64,000 nt of DNA from Rutidosis leptorrhynchoides (GCF_046630445.1 NC_092333.1:100941501-101005500); one strand, 5' to 3'; shown: positions 31,740 to 44,116, counted from the stretch's first letter. The notes: a model not told the origin generated them from the sequence alone. Program-made: numbers and translations.

Positions 31740-34700
31740 TACGACACTGATGTGGATACTCTATATGTTCCTTCCTTCATTGGTTGCAACTGTATGTTGC
31801 TCTAGTTAACGTTAACCCTACTTCAACATGTAACTGAAAGGATGAAGTTACATTACAGAACTGTGCTTTCATTTCATCCAAGGGTAGGTTCACCTGCAGT
31901 ATGGTAAACTAGGTGATATTCCTCATTGTTCGTTCAGACCGTTCTGACGGCACTATGAATAATTATGGCTTGCAAGTCCAATTGATCACTTTTAGCTAAA
32001 ATCTCAATTCACTTATTCAAATGAAACGTTCTTAAATATCGAGTTCCTATGCCTATGGCCTCCTTTCGAAACCAAGAGATTGGTAAAATTCGTGGCTAAC
32101 GCTATCCAGACATCAAATCGCATGGTTGTAATCACTATGTTTTCCATTCTACCGTCAGCTTATATTACGACATTCACGCTCAATGTTTTAGATGAGCTTA
32201 GAATCATTCATGATGCATTTCACGCATCCAACTTACCGTAGATGCCTGTAAGGCTAGACACACCATCTTTCTTTTTGTAGATATACATTCAGATGACATA
32301 CTCAGGTTAATCGGAAACGGAATCGATTTGTTGATCTCTTAGGACAAGAGACTTAATTAATGGCATGTACCCATTCTTACTTTCATACACCGAAATACCT
32401 TTTAGGGTAAATAACTTACTTCTGAGCCCACGGGTCTCACGGAACTTTGATACACCCCTCTTAATCGATTACGGTACCATTGTTGGTCACTCCTTAAAAT
32501 TTCGGGACGAAATTTTCTTTAACAGGTGGGTAATGTAACGACCCTGGATTTTCCAACGTTTAATTAATAATTATTATTATTAATACTTGTGATTTAACGA
32601 ATGTATTGTTATACATTTACTTGCTACCATACATGATTCTTGAATGCCCGAAACGTCTTTGTGACACACGAAACTTTCACGAATAATATTTTTAGAATAT
32701 TATTTACATTCATGATTAAGTTTATTAATCATTTTGATTAACTATGGTTATTAGTTAATCACTTGGGCTTTTATTGGACTTACTTGTTAATTACTTGAAC
32801 ATGGGCTTTTATTAATGGTTATTGGACTTAAGAGCCCACTCTACTTCTTTAATGGACTTGTTAGCCCATTTTTTTTTTATGTTAGTATTACTCTTAAGAT
32901 GAAACTAGATGGTTAAGTGCATGGAAGACTAGTTACTATGTAGTTGCACCTTATCCCCATTAACACACCCTTATTAACCATCTTTTTTGACAATTACATG
33001 AGATTAACTTGTGGATATTTCCTTCCCTTTTGATTCCCTTCAAGCCGTTGGCCAAGGGGCCTTTTGGTGGAGTTTTTGATTTACTTTTTGTATTACTTAC
33101 TCTTGCTTTCATTTCACTTAAAACACACATTCACTTGCTTGCATATTTTCTCCCCTTTTTTCTCTCAAATACTTGTAAGTATTATGAACAAATCCTCTCT
33201 TTTTCTTTATCTTAAAACCGAACCAACAACCCTTAAATCATCATCATCTTTGTTCTTTGTTGTTAATTGTTTGTAGTTGTTAGTTGTTACTTGTTATCAT
33301 TTACTTACTTACTTGGTTTCAAGAATCAAACTTACTAGTTTCATTCTTCTTTTATCTTGTTTTTACAAGAACACTCAAGAACATAAACTTACTAGTTTAT
33401 GTTCTACACTTAATGTATCAAAAGAATGTAAGTTCATAGTTGTTAAACTCATACTTGTAATTCATGTTAGTAAACTTTGAAGTTTACTTTCTTAAAGATC
33501 AAACTTTGGTTTGAATCTTTAAAGTATGAACAACAATGAACTAGTTACTTGTTTACTTAGTTTATATCTTCATTTTATGCACTTTTATTTCATGTTTGTT
33601 GGTTGTTATTGGTCAAATGTTACTAGTTAACTTTGATCTCATTAATCTTGAACTAAAATTAACTTTAAAAGTTCAAGAACATGTAAGTAAGTTTCTTTAA
33701 TTATAACTTGGTACACTTATGTTAGATCTAGACTTTTGAGTCTTGGATCTTCAAGACCAAACTAAAAAACTATGTTCTACAACTCAAAGTCTTGATTTCA
33801 TGAGTTTACTTTCAAGTTTGTAACTTATTATTAGTTTTAAAGTTCATGTATGTGTTAGATCTAAGACTTTGATGTAACTTTGGTTCATCAAACTTCATAC
33901 AACTCTTAAGTGAGTTGTGCTACATGTCTTAGACCTACACTTGTGTCATAATAGTCAAAACTTTGTTAATATTACTTTTACATTTCATGTATGTGTTGAA
34001 TCTAAGACTTTGATGTAACTTTGGTTCATCAAAACACTTGCAACACTTAAGTGAGTTGTGCTTCATGTCTTAGACTTACACTTGGGTTATGATGGTCAAA
34101 CCTTGGTGAAAATGATGCAAACACATCAACGAGTTGTACACTTGAAGCTATATGCATCAAGGATGAGAACCATGATAAGCATCGAGCACCAAGAACCACC
34201 GGAACCTACTGACCCTACTGTTTTGCCGTTTCTGGGTCTGATCAGTAAGACCTGGGCTGTTTTAATGTTGATTTTCAGATATCTCTGTTCGAGTAGATAA
34301 CTTTTCATATAGGACTCGTCTAAATCCGAGTTACGGTTTAGGATTTATGGCCCTCCGATCGTCACTATGTCCTTTTAACGTTGTGCAGAAATTTCTGACC
34401 TACTCGCACTTAGACCGTCGCCACGGTCAAACGAAGACGAGTTTGCTTCTGTAAATTTTACCACACTTAAAGGACTCATATACGGAGCCATGACCACTGG
34501 TCTCACCTTATTTCAGTAAGGGTAGAGGCTGTGGTGACTGACTGAAGTCAGCCTTTATTTTAAACTACTTTCATAAACGAAACTTACTTTACACCTTATG
34601 TTAAATGATGAATGATGATGACCCTTAAGACCTTATTTACATACTTTTAAACCTATTCAGACGATTTACTGACTTAGTACTATTTGACTTAGGTTGAGGA

Positions 34701-35536
34701 CCCGTTTGGACGACCTTCATCACTTGCACACTTTTCCCGACTCGACTTTACCGCTACTTTATCATTGTGAGTTATAGCATTCCCTTTTTACTTTAACTTA
34801 TTTTGGGAACTGAGAATACATGCGGATTTTATGTTTTACATACTAGGCACGAGTACTTAAACTATATATATGTGTGGGTTATACAACGGCATAAACATTC
34901 CCTTTAGCTCGGTAACGTTTAATCATTGGTTTTTGAACCGTGAACGCGAATCTTAGATATGGATCCATAGGGTTTGACATCCCCACTCGGGCTAGTCGCG
35001 CTAGCATTTAACGAGTGTTTAATACTTCGTAAACATACGCATTTGCCAAGTGTACTTTCAGGGGGTGATATATTATTTAAACGTTAAGTTAGTTACCGAG
35101 TGCCCACGGTTGAGCATATTCTTAAACATACTGATTTGGATTACTATTTTGAAATGCTCGTTGTAGCACTGAAATCTCGTGGCCTACTTACATTACTGTT
35201 ATACTTAAACTATAGCTCACCAACCTTTGTGTTGACGTTTTTAAGCATGTTTTTCTCAGGTGCTTAAGGTTGCTTCCGCTGTTGTACTAGTCTTGCTGTA
35301 GACAACCCGCTGCTTTAGAGATGTCCCGCATGAACGTTTACTTTTGCATACAAACTTTATTACAATTATTATTTGCTTCTACTTAGTGAAGCATGCTTTT
35401 AGGTTGTAAAACATTCGATGTTGGTTATGACATCACTATTTATATGAATGCAAACTTCTTTTGAAATCGCATATAGTACTTAACCTTGTAATGATCCTGT
35501 TGTTGATGGTCCGTACATGATGATTTAGTACGGGGC
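31740..35536 (+). mobile_element. Part of a long-LTR Ty3/gypsy-type element inside copia
   Basis: The left 0.8 kb (to 32535) ends with ttcgggacgaaatt and a purine-containing aacaggtgggtaa, the usual 3' internal end of plant gypsy elements. An LTR-like stretch starting TGTAACGACCC follows (32536 to about 35536). No second LTR is seen, so only part of the element is present. The LTR resembles 61811-63434 around the shared phrase caacgagttgtacacttgaa, so both belong to one superfamily. It is a broken fossil. Limits inside copia are approximate. Confidence 0.6.
32536..35536 (+). repeat. LTR of a gypsy-type element, about 3.0 kb
   Basis: Starts TGTAACGACCCTGG right after a polypurine-like tract. 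It is T-rich with many short repeated phrases (aagactttgatgtaactttgg twice, about 33867 and 34005). Several short open frames in it are not genes. Confidence 0.55.
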
Positions 35537-36617
35537 ATCATATGGTGAGTCAAGGGTACAAGAAAACTGCAGCAGATGAGTGTGTCTACATTCAGAAGTT
35601 TTTTGAAGGAAATTTCGTTGCTCTTCTGCTATATGTTGACGATATTTTGATTGTAGGGAAAGACGCAACGAAGATCAACCAGCTGAAGAAGGAACTCTCG
35701 AAGTCTTTTGACATGAAAGACTTAGGACAGGCTCAACAGATTTTGGGAATGCAGATAACTCGAGACAGGAAGAATAAAAGGTTATGGCTATCTCAGGAGA
35801 AGTATATTGAACGAGTGCTTTCACGTTTCAATATGAACAATGCCAAACCTGTTAGCATTCCATTAGCCAACCATTTCAAGTTAAGCAAGAGTTCTTGTCC
35901 CTCATCCAAGGAAGAGATCGGGGAGATGTCTTCAGTACCATATTCTTCAGCAGTTGGAAGTTTGATGTATGCAATGGTATGTACAAGGCCCGATATTGCT
36001 CATGCGGTGGGAACAGTGAGTCGTTTTCTCTCTAACCCCGGAAAAGAGCATTGAAATGCGGTAAAATGGATTCTCAGATATCTTAAAGGTATAATGAAGA
36101 TATGTCTTTGTTACGGGGGAGCTGATCCAATCTTGGAAGGCTATACAGATGCAGATATGGCTGGAGATCCTGATAGTAGAAAATCTACTTCAGGATTCAT
36201 TTTACACTTTTACAGGGGGAGCTGTTTCATGGCAGTCAAGACTACAGAAGTGTGTTGCATTATCCACAACTGAAGCAGAGTAAATTGCTGCCGCAGAAGC
36301 TGGAAAAGAAATGTTGTGGTTAAAGCGTTATCTACAAGAATTTGGAATCAAGCAAAAGGAATACAAGGTACATTGTGACAATCAGAGTGCTCTAGATTTG
36401 AGCAAGAACTCCATGTACCATTCCCGTACAAAACATATTGATATTCGCTATCATTGGATACGCGAGGTAATTGATCGACAACTGTTGAGACTAGTGAAGA
36501 TCCATACAAAGGAGAATCCTGCGGATATGTTAACAAAGGTGGTGACTCGAGAGAAGTTAGAGTTATGCAGAGACATAACCGGAATGTTTTCTATGGATAC
36601 GTCTGGAGGGGGAGAAT
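35537..36617 (+). other. Copia reverse transcriptase and RNase H region
   Basis: RT motifs include LLLYVDDILIVG (about 35630), DMKDLGQAQQILGMQI and SAVGSLMYAMVCTRPDIA. RNase H follows with the VHCDNQSALDLSKN and RTKHIDIRYHWIRE motifs (about 36370-36470). The purine-rich tract before the 3' LTR closes the region. Confidence 0.9.
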
Positions 36618-37091
36618 TGACGATTTCCAGCCGTATCTTCTAGATGTCGTCATCTAGATGTTTCCATTCTAGCCGTAATCTAGATTTTTCTAGATATTCA
36701 AAGAAACCGGTTGAAGAAGCAAAGTTGGAAACAATTATGGCTAGCCACTTGTTTGACAACTCATATAGAAGTATTCAAATTGGAAACGATTACGGCTAGC
36801 CACCCTTTTCTGCGTTCACACCAATCTGCGTTCACACCTTCCACCTCCTCAAATTTTCCTTATAAATAGATGTGTAAGCCTCATTTGTAAATCATTCAGA
36901 AAAGTGTAATCACACCTAGTTAGTGTGTGTGAGTTAAAGTGTAATCCTAACCAAGAGTGAATACATCCCTAGAGAGTGGTGAGAATTCCTAGTGTGTTAG
37001 TTTGAGAGTTTTTATTCTTGTGAGTAATAGAGTTATTTTCTCTCAAATTTGTGTGTACCAACGTCCAGTCGATCCCCTCTTAATCACATCA
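36618..37091 (+). repeat. 3' LTR of the copia element
   Basis: Partner of 20604-21108, ending AATCACATCA before the target duplication. It is about 31 bp shorter in its 3' third. Confidence 0.92.
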
Positions 37092-37096
37092 TCCTA

Positions 37097-37401
37097 ATCG
37101 ACATCTCATCCCTAACCTTTCTAGGATTTAAACCTTCGCAAAAATAAATACTCCCTCAATTATTTCCTTCTTCTACTCAACCACCAAAGTCATACTAGGG
37201 CTTCATGCCCCTTCCTTCCTTTTCGTTTACTCCAATTGAAACAAACAAAAACGTTAATTTCTTTCTTTCGCTCAACAACTACAACAAATAACAAACGGCC
37301 ACATAACCCTAGGGTTTTCTATTTGAAATTGGTGGTTTGATATTGATGATTTAGCGCTTGGGAAGACGGATTACGGTTAATTGTTTGATTTATCTTCTTC
37401 T
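37097..37401 (+). other. Possible gene leader or promoter sequence beside the copia insertion
   Basis: No ORF is seen. CT-rich stretches and the telobox-like phrase accctagggtttt (about 37306-37318) are typical of plant promoters and 5' leaders. This is weak evidence. Confidence 0.3.
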
Positions 37402-37410
37402 TTCTTTTTA

Positions 37411-37850
37411 GGGTTAAAGCCACAAATTGGCTATATACTTTCTCAAATGTCCTGATGTCGCCCATATACCATTTGCGTCTCACTGTCATCTACAAACTTT
37501 CAAAAAATGTACCGATATCGCCCACTATACTTTTTTTAATTGTAACGAAAACAATTGACGACGTGACTTTTAAGTAGTCATGACACCTAATTGATACATC
37601 AGAATAGAAACTGAAAGTATATGTGCGACGTCAGAACACAACTGAAAGTATATGGTTGACATCAAGACATATAAAATGAAAAAAAGAAAAGTTAAATAAT
37701 TAACTTTACTGGTCCGGCAGGTAACCGGTAACGAAATGTTGACATTGGTACATTTTTTGAAAGTTTGTAGACGACAGTGGGACGCAAATGGATATATGGG
37801 AGACATCGGATCATTTGAGAAAGTATACAACCAATTTGTGATTTTAAACC
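37411..37850. mobile_element. Mutator-like (MULE) MITE, 440 bp, 9-bp TSD TTCTTTTTA
   Basis: Long terminal inverted repeats of over 100 bp carry cacaaattggctatatactt on the left and, as complement, cacaaattggttgtatactt on the right, with further matching blocks (tttgcgtc.cactgtc, ctacaaactttcaaaaaatg). An exact 9-bp repeat, ttcttttta, flanks it (37402-37410 and 37851-37859), as expected for Mutator. It is non-coding. Confidence 0.88.
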
Positions 37851-37859
37851 TTCTTTTTA

Positions 37860-38550
37860 ACGATAACGTTCGATGTTGATGAAAACTTAGGGCTTCTCCA
37901 TTCCACTGTAAGTATATTTCAATTTTTATTTGGTTGTCTTTCGTCGTCATTTTCCTGCTGCTATGATGATGAACTTCTGTTAATATGATGAGCTTTTGTG
38001 CATGGTTTAATTGTGTCTGAGCTGATTAAAATCCGTCATGAACATGATGAATTTTTGGCGGATCTTATAATTCCTCTTCACAAATCATGTTTAAAATCTG
38101 GTATGTGTTAGGGAACAAAATGGGAATTCTAATCAAAGTATATTAGGTAATACAATTATAGATTTAAATTCTACTATTAATCATTAATTACATTCTTATT
38201 TGATTTTGTTATTTAAAATAAAAGATAGATTTATTTATGGCTGCGCTCTTTGAAGGGGGAAGAAGGTTACCTGCATTAGTAGATTTTCTTAATTTTTGGA
38301 CGTGAGAAATTTACTCCATCCTCCATTTTGGTCATTGCATTCTGTTTCATTTGTGTTTCTTATGTTATTGGTTGGTTTGTTTTTTTTTTTTTTTTTTTGT
38401 AGTGTTTTTATTAATATATAAGCTCATTGTTTTCTCATTTCTGTACAAACATTTTAGACATGTTGAACTATTGGCTTGGATGCCTGGGAATTGTAATGGT
38501 TACGCTCACTGTATGCTTATGTAATACAGAGTAATACGTAGATTTCAAAC
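37860..38550. other. Intergenic DNA with a possible LINE tail
   Basis: No gene is seen. A long T run (about 38380-38398) followed by tagtgtttttattaatata could be the poly-A end of a short minus-strand LINE remnant. Confidence 0.4.
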
Positions 38551-39700
38551 ATTTTTTTTTTTTTTTGGGCAAAGAAGAGAATATATTAATTTTCAAACGA
38601 ACATACAAGGGCCGGACATTTCCCTAAGCCCAAAGCAAACAAACACAACAAACAAAACACAACCACTAATCCATTACTAATTTGGCATCAGCGCACTTCA
38701 TACACCAAATTCTACCAGCAATTAAAACTGCAGGAGACTTTTTAACTTTCAAAAGCATCAATTTGCATCTAATATAATCTTGAATAATTGCACTAATCTC
38801 CTCCTCATTCCTTTTCCTGTTCTTAAAAACTCTAAAGTTTCTTTCTTGCCAAATGTAATACACACAGGCAGCAACCACTAATCGGTTGATTATACTCCAG
38901 ATGTTGCCAGAATAAGGATATCTAGCCATACTTTTAATTATATCCTCCAATACATCAGGAATACCCTTGAACTGCAACTTTTGCTTCATCTTTATCCATA
39001 TATTCAAGCTAAAATCACATGTAAAAAACAAATGTCTTATAGAATCTTTAACCTGACCACATAAAGAACACTTTAAAATCTGAGTAGGCATCCATTTTTC
39101 CATCCTATCATGAGTGTTCAATCTCTTTAGAGTAGCAAGCCATAGGATAAATGCCTGCTTTGGATCAAACTGCTTAAACCAAATGATATGATGCCAATCA
39201 ACTTTATTTCTATTATTTCTGAGGTCATTCCACACTTGATGAGTTGAAAACTTGACCACATTTCCACCATTAGTGATCCACAAGTATTCATCGTCAGAAT
39301 AAATGCTATGTTTAACATGAATATGTGGCTTGATCTTGTCTCTTAACTGCAGCAACTTCTTCCAACCCCAGCTATCATTACAATCTGCTTCCACTTCCCA
39401 AATATTTTTATCTTTTAATTTTATAATATTGATCCATTTGCTCCATAAAGAATCAGACTGAGCAAAAATTCTCCATAAGTTTTTTACAACAAGGGTTTCA
39501 TTCCACTCTTTCAAAGGCTTAAGCCCCAATCCACCTTGATCTTTAGGCATACACACATCCTTCCAGGCAACTTTGGCTCTACCCTTTAAAGACCCATCTT
39601 GACACCATAAGAAAGTTTTCAAAATTCTATCAATATCATCAATAACACCACATCTTAAATATATGCAGGTGCATTTTTGTGGATAAGAACGAGTTAATGA
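38551..39700 (-). mobile_element. L1-type LINE 3' end with open zf-RVT region
   Basis: A T run (38551-38566) marks the poly-A of this minus-strand LINE. A long open frame from about 39700 to 38666 holds the ORF2 C-terminal third: DRILKTFLWCQ, KVAWKDVCMPKDQGGLG, WGWKKLLQLRD, then zf-RVT with CSLCGQVKDSIRHLFFTC (about 39070) and VYYIWQERNFRVF. RT catalytic motifs are absent, so it is 5'-truncated, but the remaining frame is unbroken over about 340 residues, a sign of recent insertion. It is a different L1 subfamily from the one at 5350-8906. Confidence 0.85.
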
Positions 39701-39750
39701 CCATGTGGTTAGGATGATACCAAGTACAACTAACTGTAAGTAAAAATATG

Positions 39751-39754
<4 letters not shown>

Positions 39755-39829
<75 letters not shown>

Positions 39830-39875
39830 CTAACTGTAAGTAAAAATATGTGTGTGTGTATATATATACATAATA

Positions 39876-39920
<45 letters not shown>
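39755..39920. repeat. (TA)n and (TG)n microsatellites with a duplicated flank
   Basis: Two TA runs (about 39759-39825 and 39887-39920) each follow a copy of caactaactgtaagtaaaaatatgtgtg, so the flank and the microsatellite were duplicated together. Confidence 0.9.
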
Positions 39921-39924
<4 letters not shown>

Positions 39925-40265
39925 GTGGATCAATTGTGATATAAATCTATAAATATAAGAATATGTTATAATGATTGTAAGTTAGTTTGCAGTAGAAATC
40001 ATCATGCTGACCAAGTTAAGAATTAGTTTGATTACTTTAAGAGTATATACTAACCTAAAATTAAATTATGACTTACAAACATGAGTAGAAATTGCCACCT
40101 TAGTAAAAATTGAAACAAAGGAAGATATTGATAGGACATGGGATATAAGTTTTTTACTATATATTCAAGAAATTTAGATGTAGAGCCTGAAAATCATGCT
40201 TTCGGGTAATCAAAAGGATTATTGGTCGTATTTGTTGTATTCGAGGATTTGTTATTACTAAAGCA
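39921..40265. other. AT-rich intergenic DNA
   Basis: No gene or clear repeat is seen. Confidence 0.5.
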
Positions 40266-40269
40266 TTTG

Positions 40270-41548
40270 TGCTAATGTTGATGATCCTTATGTAAAGAAA
40301 GCTCTTTAAGCTTAGGTGTCAAAAAGGGTCAAGTGACAAAGAAACTTATTGACGAAGATCGTGATCTCACCAAAGATTTTCTGAAATTGACTCCTCCTAA
40401 AGCTTCACCTCAGTCACATACGAGTTCAGAAGAAGATTATTCGCCATTTCGCCTTATCAAGTGAGTACTCTTTAAACAGTTTATTAGATTTACTCCGTAT
40501 TATATTATATTTTTACTTTTGGATTGACTAAATTGTTTGACTTTTTGTGTAGGGTGAAACAAGTGATCCAGTTGAAATAGAATGTTCAAACCAACAAACG
40601 ATATTTCATACTTTCTTTCCGGCCGCAACGATCCATGGAAACATTAATGGTGAAGCACAAGAACAAGTTGATCTAAGTTTGAAGCTATAGAAGACTTATC
40701 TTTTGTGTCTTTATATTAGTTGATGAGGTATTGGGTGTCATTCTAATTGTAGAACGACATTTGGTCCTGTAACGTCAACTCTTCTTATGATGAATAGTTT
40801 GGCTATGCCTATCACTTCCAACGCTGAAGGTATGTAAATGAGGTTTATTTTTAATGTGATCTTATTTTTTTTTTTTTTTTTGGTTTTTCAATGTTGAAGA
40901 GATTTCATTTTATTTATTACTCCGTAATGTCTCTGTATTTTCCGTATTTAGCTGCTGGTAATTCTCCAGTTGTTTCGTTCCCGACAACTGATGGAACAAG
41001 GAGTATAAGTAGTGCAATGTTTTTGAGTGAAATTGGAATTGAATTTGGTTGAGTACTGCATTGATCAAAATTATTGAAAAGTCAACGGAGAAGGAGAAAA
41101 ATGGGTGGCGAAAAATAAAGTGGATAAAAGTAAGCTAGATTATTACATTATATTTTGATGGGAATTGGTGTGGTTAATTTGTTGGTTTATATGCGGGTTG
41201 CAAGAAGGTTTGTATGTACAAAAAATGACAGTAAAACATTACAAATCAATACTTTTAGTTTGTTTCAGCCACACTATTATTTTACTATATGTGTTATGTA
41301 ATTGTAATTTGTTGTTGGCGACACCTACTGGACCTCCACTGATAGAATTTGATCGCAACAACACAAACGCAAAAACTGGAGAAACAACCGCAAGAAGCAC
41401 ATGCAACCCAACACCAAAAAGGATGCTTTTTCAAACACCCAGTAAGTATACGAAGTCACATATAAAATTTCATAACTGTAAAAGCATAACACGTACATAC
41501 ATCATTGCAGGTGAAGAAAGTAAGGATACAAAGAAAATGGAGGAGTAA
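40270..41548 (+). pseudogene. Decayed multi-exon gene, unrecognised
   Basis: Several exon-like blocks follow one another on the plus strand. One (to 40460, donor gtgagt) reads VKKGQVTKKLIDEDRDL and FLKLTPPKASPQ. One (40551-40690, after tgtag) reads TSDPVEIECSNQQ. One (to 40829) joins in phase to 40952-41052. The last pair (about 41318-41441 and 41511-41548) reads TPTGPPLIEFDRN, TPKRMLFQTPS and a Lys/Glu-rich end with a stop, again in phase. The first junction does not keep frame and several internal stops occur. Short acidic and Ser/Thr-rich exons with this ending recall C-termini of Helitron-associated RPA70-like OB-fold proteins, but this is only an impression. Confidence 0.4.
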
Positions 41549-41690
41549 TAAGAACGTATGGTCCTTTGTTGTCAATCATTTCCAGTCCTACTAACCAAAA
41601 ACCATATCGGGTAATATAAGAATCGTAGCTATTTTGATCTATTAACTCACTGCAAATACTCCACTCTAGCTCATCGATCATGAGGAGGAC

Positions 41691-41969
41691 TTGGATTACG
41701 GGGAAGCCATTCAAAATTTTTTTATGGGGAGGAAGTTAGATAAGAAGATTGATGTCACGGGGTCGGGTAAAATGAGCCCTGAGGCTTTCGCGGCTTTCGA
41801 TGCTATGATGACGTGTATGGCTGAGAGCGAACCATCTTTGGCTAATCCTATCAAAGCTAGTGAGATTCCACGTGCACCGGTAACTTCTAAAAACCATCAT
41901 AAGCGAAAGTCAAAATTGGTTCAAGGCGCCGAAAAGAAAAAATTTGGCGTGTTCATAAAAGATATTTGA
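41691..41969 (+). CDS. Hypothetical exon or short ORF
   Basis: A 92-codon frame with balanced composition: YGEAIQNFFMGRKLDKKID, then SPEAFAAFDAMMTCMAES and a basic end KKKFGVFIKDI before a stop. The coding frame extends a few codons upstream through acidic residues, so it may be the last exon of an unrecognised gene. I do not recognise a domain. Confidence 0.35.
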   Translation: MDYGEAIQNFFMGRKLDKKIDVTGSGKMSPEAFAAFDAMMTCMAESEPSLANPIKASEIPRAPVTSKNHHKRKSKLVQGAEKKKFGVFIKDI

Positions 41970-42288
41970 GTTCGTCTTTATCGGGTTCATGAGTCGTACC
42001 ATCATTTTGGATTCGTTGATCTTTGATATAGATTGTTAGTATTTGTTAGCGAGTTAGGTTCGAGATCGGTTTAGGTTAGATGAGGCTCGGTATATAGATA
42101 GTTCTTTTTTTTAGACGCTTTCTAGGTACGAGCTTCATCGATTTCTTGTATTTCTCGTTGAATTCGTTTTCTGTTAGAAAACGTTTCCGTTTTTTTATAA
42201 AAGTATTTGTTATTTTGGCGGGAAAAAAAAAACATACAGAAAGTACAAAGAACCATTGCATTATGCAGGCCGTTTGATGGACAAGATT
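41970..42288. other. Intergenic DNA
   Basis: Nothing recognised apart from short T and A runs. It may be the 3' UTR of the preceding exon. Confidence 0.4.
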
Positions 42289-42291
42289 GAG

Positions 42292-43458
42292 GGGCTGTTT
42301 ACTTTATTTCTGATTAAGTCATATATGGATATAGATGACAATATGGATATGTAGTGACTATATCCAGTAATCATTAAATAAGTAGTGTTAGTTTACTTTT
42401 TGTGTTGAATAGAATGTCTGAATAATGAAAATGACTATTTTACCCCCAAATTATATAATCAAAATATTCAAATTTTACAACTAGTCGATCCATATGTCAA
42501 TTCAAAGGTTCACTATATATCTAATTAGATCACTATGTCCGTAGTAACATTAAATGGAAACAAACAACATCCGTAGTAAAAAATCAAAGGAACCATCGAC
42601 CAAATCAAAACCAATGAGTTTGATATATTGCACTCACAGTACTGACATGATAAAATCAATTCTTCATCCCAATTCATATCTTAAAAGGTAAAATCGAATT
42701 TTAATATGTTCTTCATATCTTCATACTTATTTTCTAATATAATCTTTATCTCAATTCTTCTTTCTTAGGAAGTAAGGACCCATTTGTTTTCATTGTTCAC
42801 TCTGTTTAACAATAAACTACTAAACCAAGAAATAAAAAACAAACAAAAACCAAAATCATTCATTATTAATTGTTACGGAGTAATAATTTCATATAAAGGA
42901 TTGACAACCCTCCTTTTCTTATACAGATTCTTCTTTTCACAATATATATCCAGTTATCTTTACATACTCTTCCAATTCTTATCCTTCCAATTTTTTTAAA
43001 CAAGCTAATAACTACAAACAATACAAAGAAGATTCAGTTCGAAACACAAACCGGAAACAAAAGGCTGTAGGAGATCCGATTCATGCAAATACGAAGAAGA
43101 TTCGGTTAAAAAAAATTAGCGAATTCTGGGTTTTGAAACCCTAGGTTGTGTGATTTGAAACCCTGTTGTGTGATGCGAAACCTTAGCGAATTCAGGTTTC
43201 ACAAATTGATATTTTGGAGAGCAGTGAATTTAGTTTTACAGATTATTTGGTTGTGTTGGTGGGGTTTCACAAGAAAAAGGTTGAGGGTATTGTGGAGATT
43301 AAGATGGCAAGATGGGGAGGACATAGGTTTGGCAGGTGAATCATACTGCTCTTGGCTCAATTAAGTAAAGTGAAAAAGTCCCAAGTAAACAGGTCAAATT
43401 GATGACCGAATAAGTCATCTAGACTATTAATCCCATTAATCCAAATGTAAACAGGCCC
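42292..43458. mobile_element. TIR element, 1.17 kb, PIF/Harbinger-like, TSD TGA
   Basis: Ends ggggctgtttac and gtaaacaggccc are inverted repeats. TGA occurs on both sides (42289-42291 and 43459-43461). GGSC-starting ends and a 3-bp duplication fit PIF/Harbinger, although TGA is less usual than TTA. Short open frames inside show no transposase motif, so it is non-autonomous. Confidence 0.65.
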
Positions 43459-43461
43459 TGA

Positions 43462-43788
43462 GAACAAATTGTGTGGTATATTCGTTTGATTCAAATTTAT
43501 ATTTGAGATGGTTATGTGGGTCTCCAACTTATTAAGTCTTTCATGTTTTAGCAAGAAGCAAAGAGTTGATATGTTGGTGTTTAATAGTAACACTGAATGC
43601 TGTTGATGCTTTGTGTAGCAACCGTTGACATGTGGTGTACTTGCTGCAATTCTCTAGAACCAAAGGTGACATTTCCTTTTATCCATTATATGGATAAAGT
43701 GAGATGATTCTCAAAAATGCCCTTGGTAATGCGAAGTAACCGTCCAGATTAAATATTGTAATGAATTTTGCTCATTTGTTTGCAACAG
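43462..43788. other. Intron-like DNA before a short exon
   Basis: No frame is seen. It ends in a T-rich stretch and a CAG acceptor at 43786-43788. Confidence 0.35.
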
Positions 43789-43878
43789 AGGTTAGGAATG
43801 CTGCAAGAGGAAGCTCAGGTCGTATGATGTACAAGGCTCTATCTGAAGGAAAATGGGGAGAACACGAAGGTTCACTAT
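43789..43878 (+). CDS. Exon fragment of an unrecognised host gene
   Basis: After a good acceptor (ttgcaacag) the frame reads VRNAARGSSGRMMYKAL and SEGKWGEHEGSLL, then enters the PIF/Harbinger-like element at 43881. The peptide is not transposon-like by composition, but I recognise no family. Insertion of the element would have ended the exon. Confidence 0.35.
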
Positions 43879-44106
43879 TAGACCGATCCCAACCGTACGC
43901 CCTCCATCCTCCCTCTTTCGATTTCCTCGAGGGCGCCGATGGCATTGGGTTGCCCTCGGTGCTTCCTCGGCCGCCCTCGACAAACTCACCCTCACCCATT
44001 GCTTCATGATGATCTGATGCAGGATGTAAAATATGTTGGATTTGCACTGTTTTTGACCATTTGTAATTTCAAACGGTTGAAAATTGTAAATTTTTTTTCT
44101 TTTACC

Positions 44107-44116
44107 CTATATAAAT
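44107..44116 (+). promoter_or_regulatory. TATA box inside the PIF/Harbinger-like element
   Basis: ctatataaataa lies about 110 bp before the ATG at 44223. The leader between them contains a repeated phrase (cacaacttaaacactctcatct twice in shorter pieces). Confidence 0.5.

Larger units (their letters stand above)
20604..37091 (+). mobile_element. Ty1/copia LTR retrotransposon with nested insertions, TSD TCCTA
   Basis: The LTR pair (20604-21108 and 36618-37091) is flanked by TCCTA on both sides (20599-20603 and 37092-37096). The PBS follows the left LTR and a purine tract (ggagggggaga) precedes the right one. Internal parts are in copia order: gag, protease, integrase, RT, RNase H. It spans 16.5 kb because a gag-only LTR element (21251-29260) and part of a gypsy-type element (about 31740-35536) lie inside. 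It is broken in several places. The LTRs differ at about 11 of 474 aligned sites plus a length difference, suggesting very roughly 0.9 million years at 1.3e-8 per site per year. Confidence 0.93.

Noticed and set aside
33009-33480. Three overlapping plus-strand ORFs of about 67-70 codons
   Set aside because: They lie in the T-rich LTR of a gypsy-type element, overlap each other in different frames and have no homologous motif.
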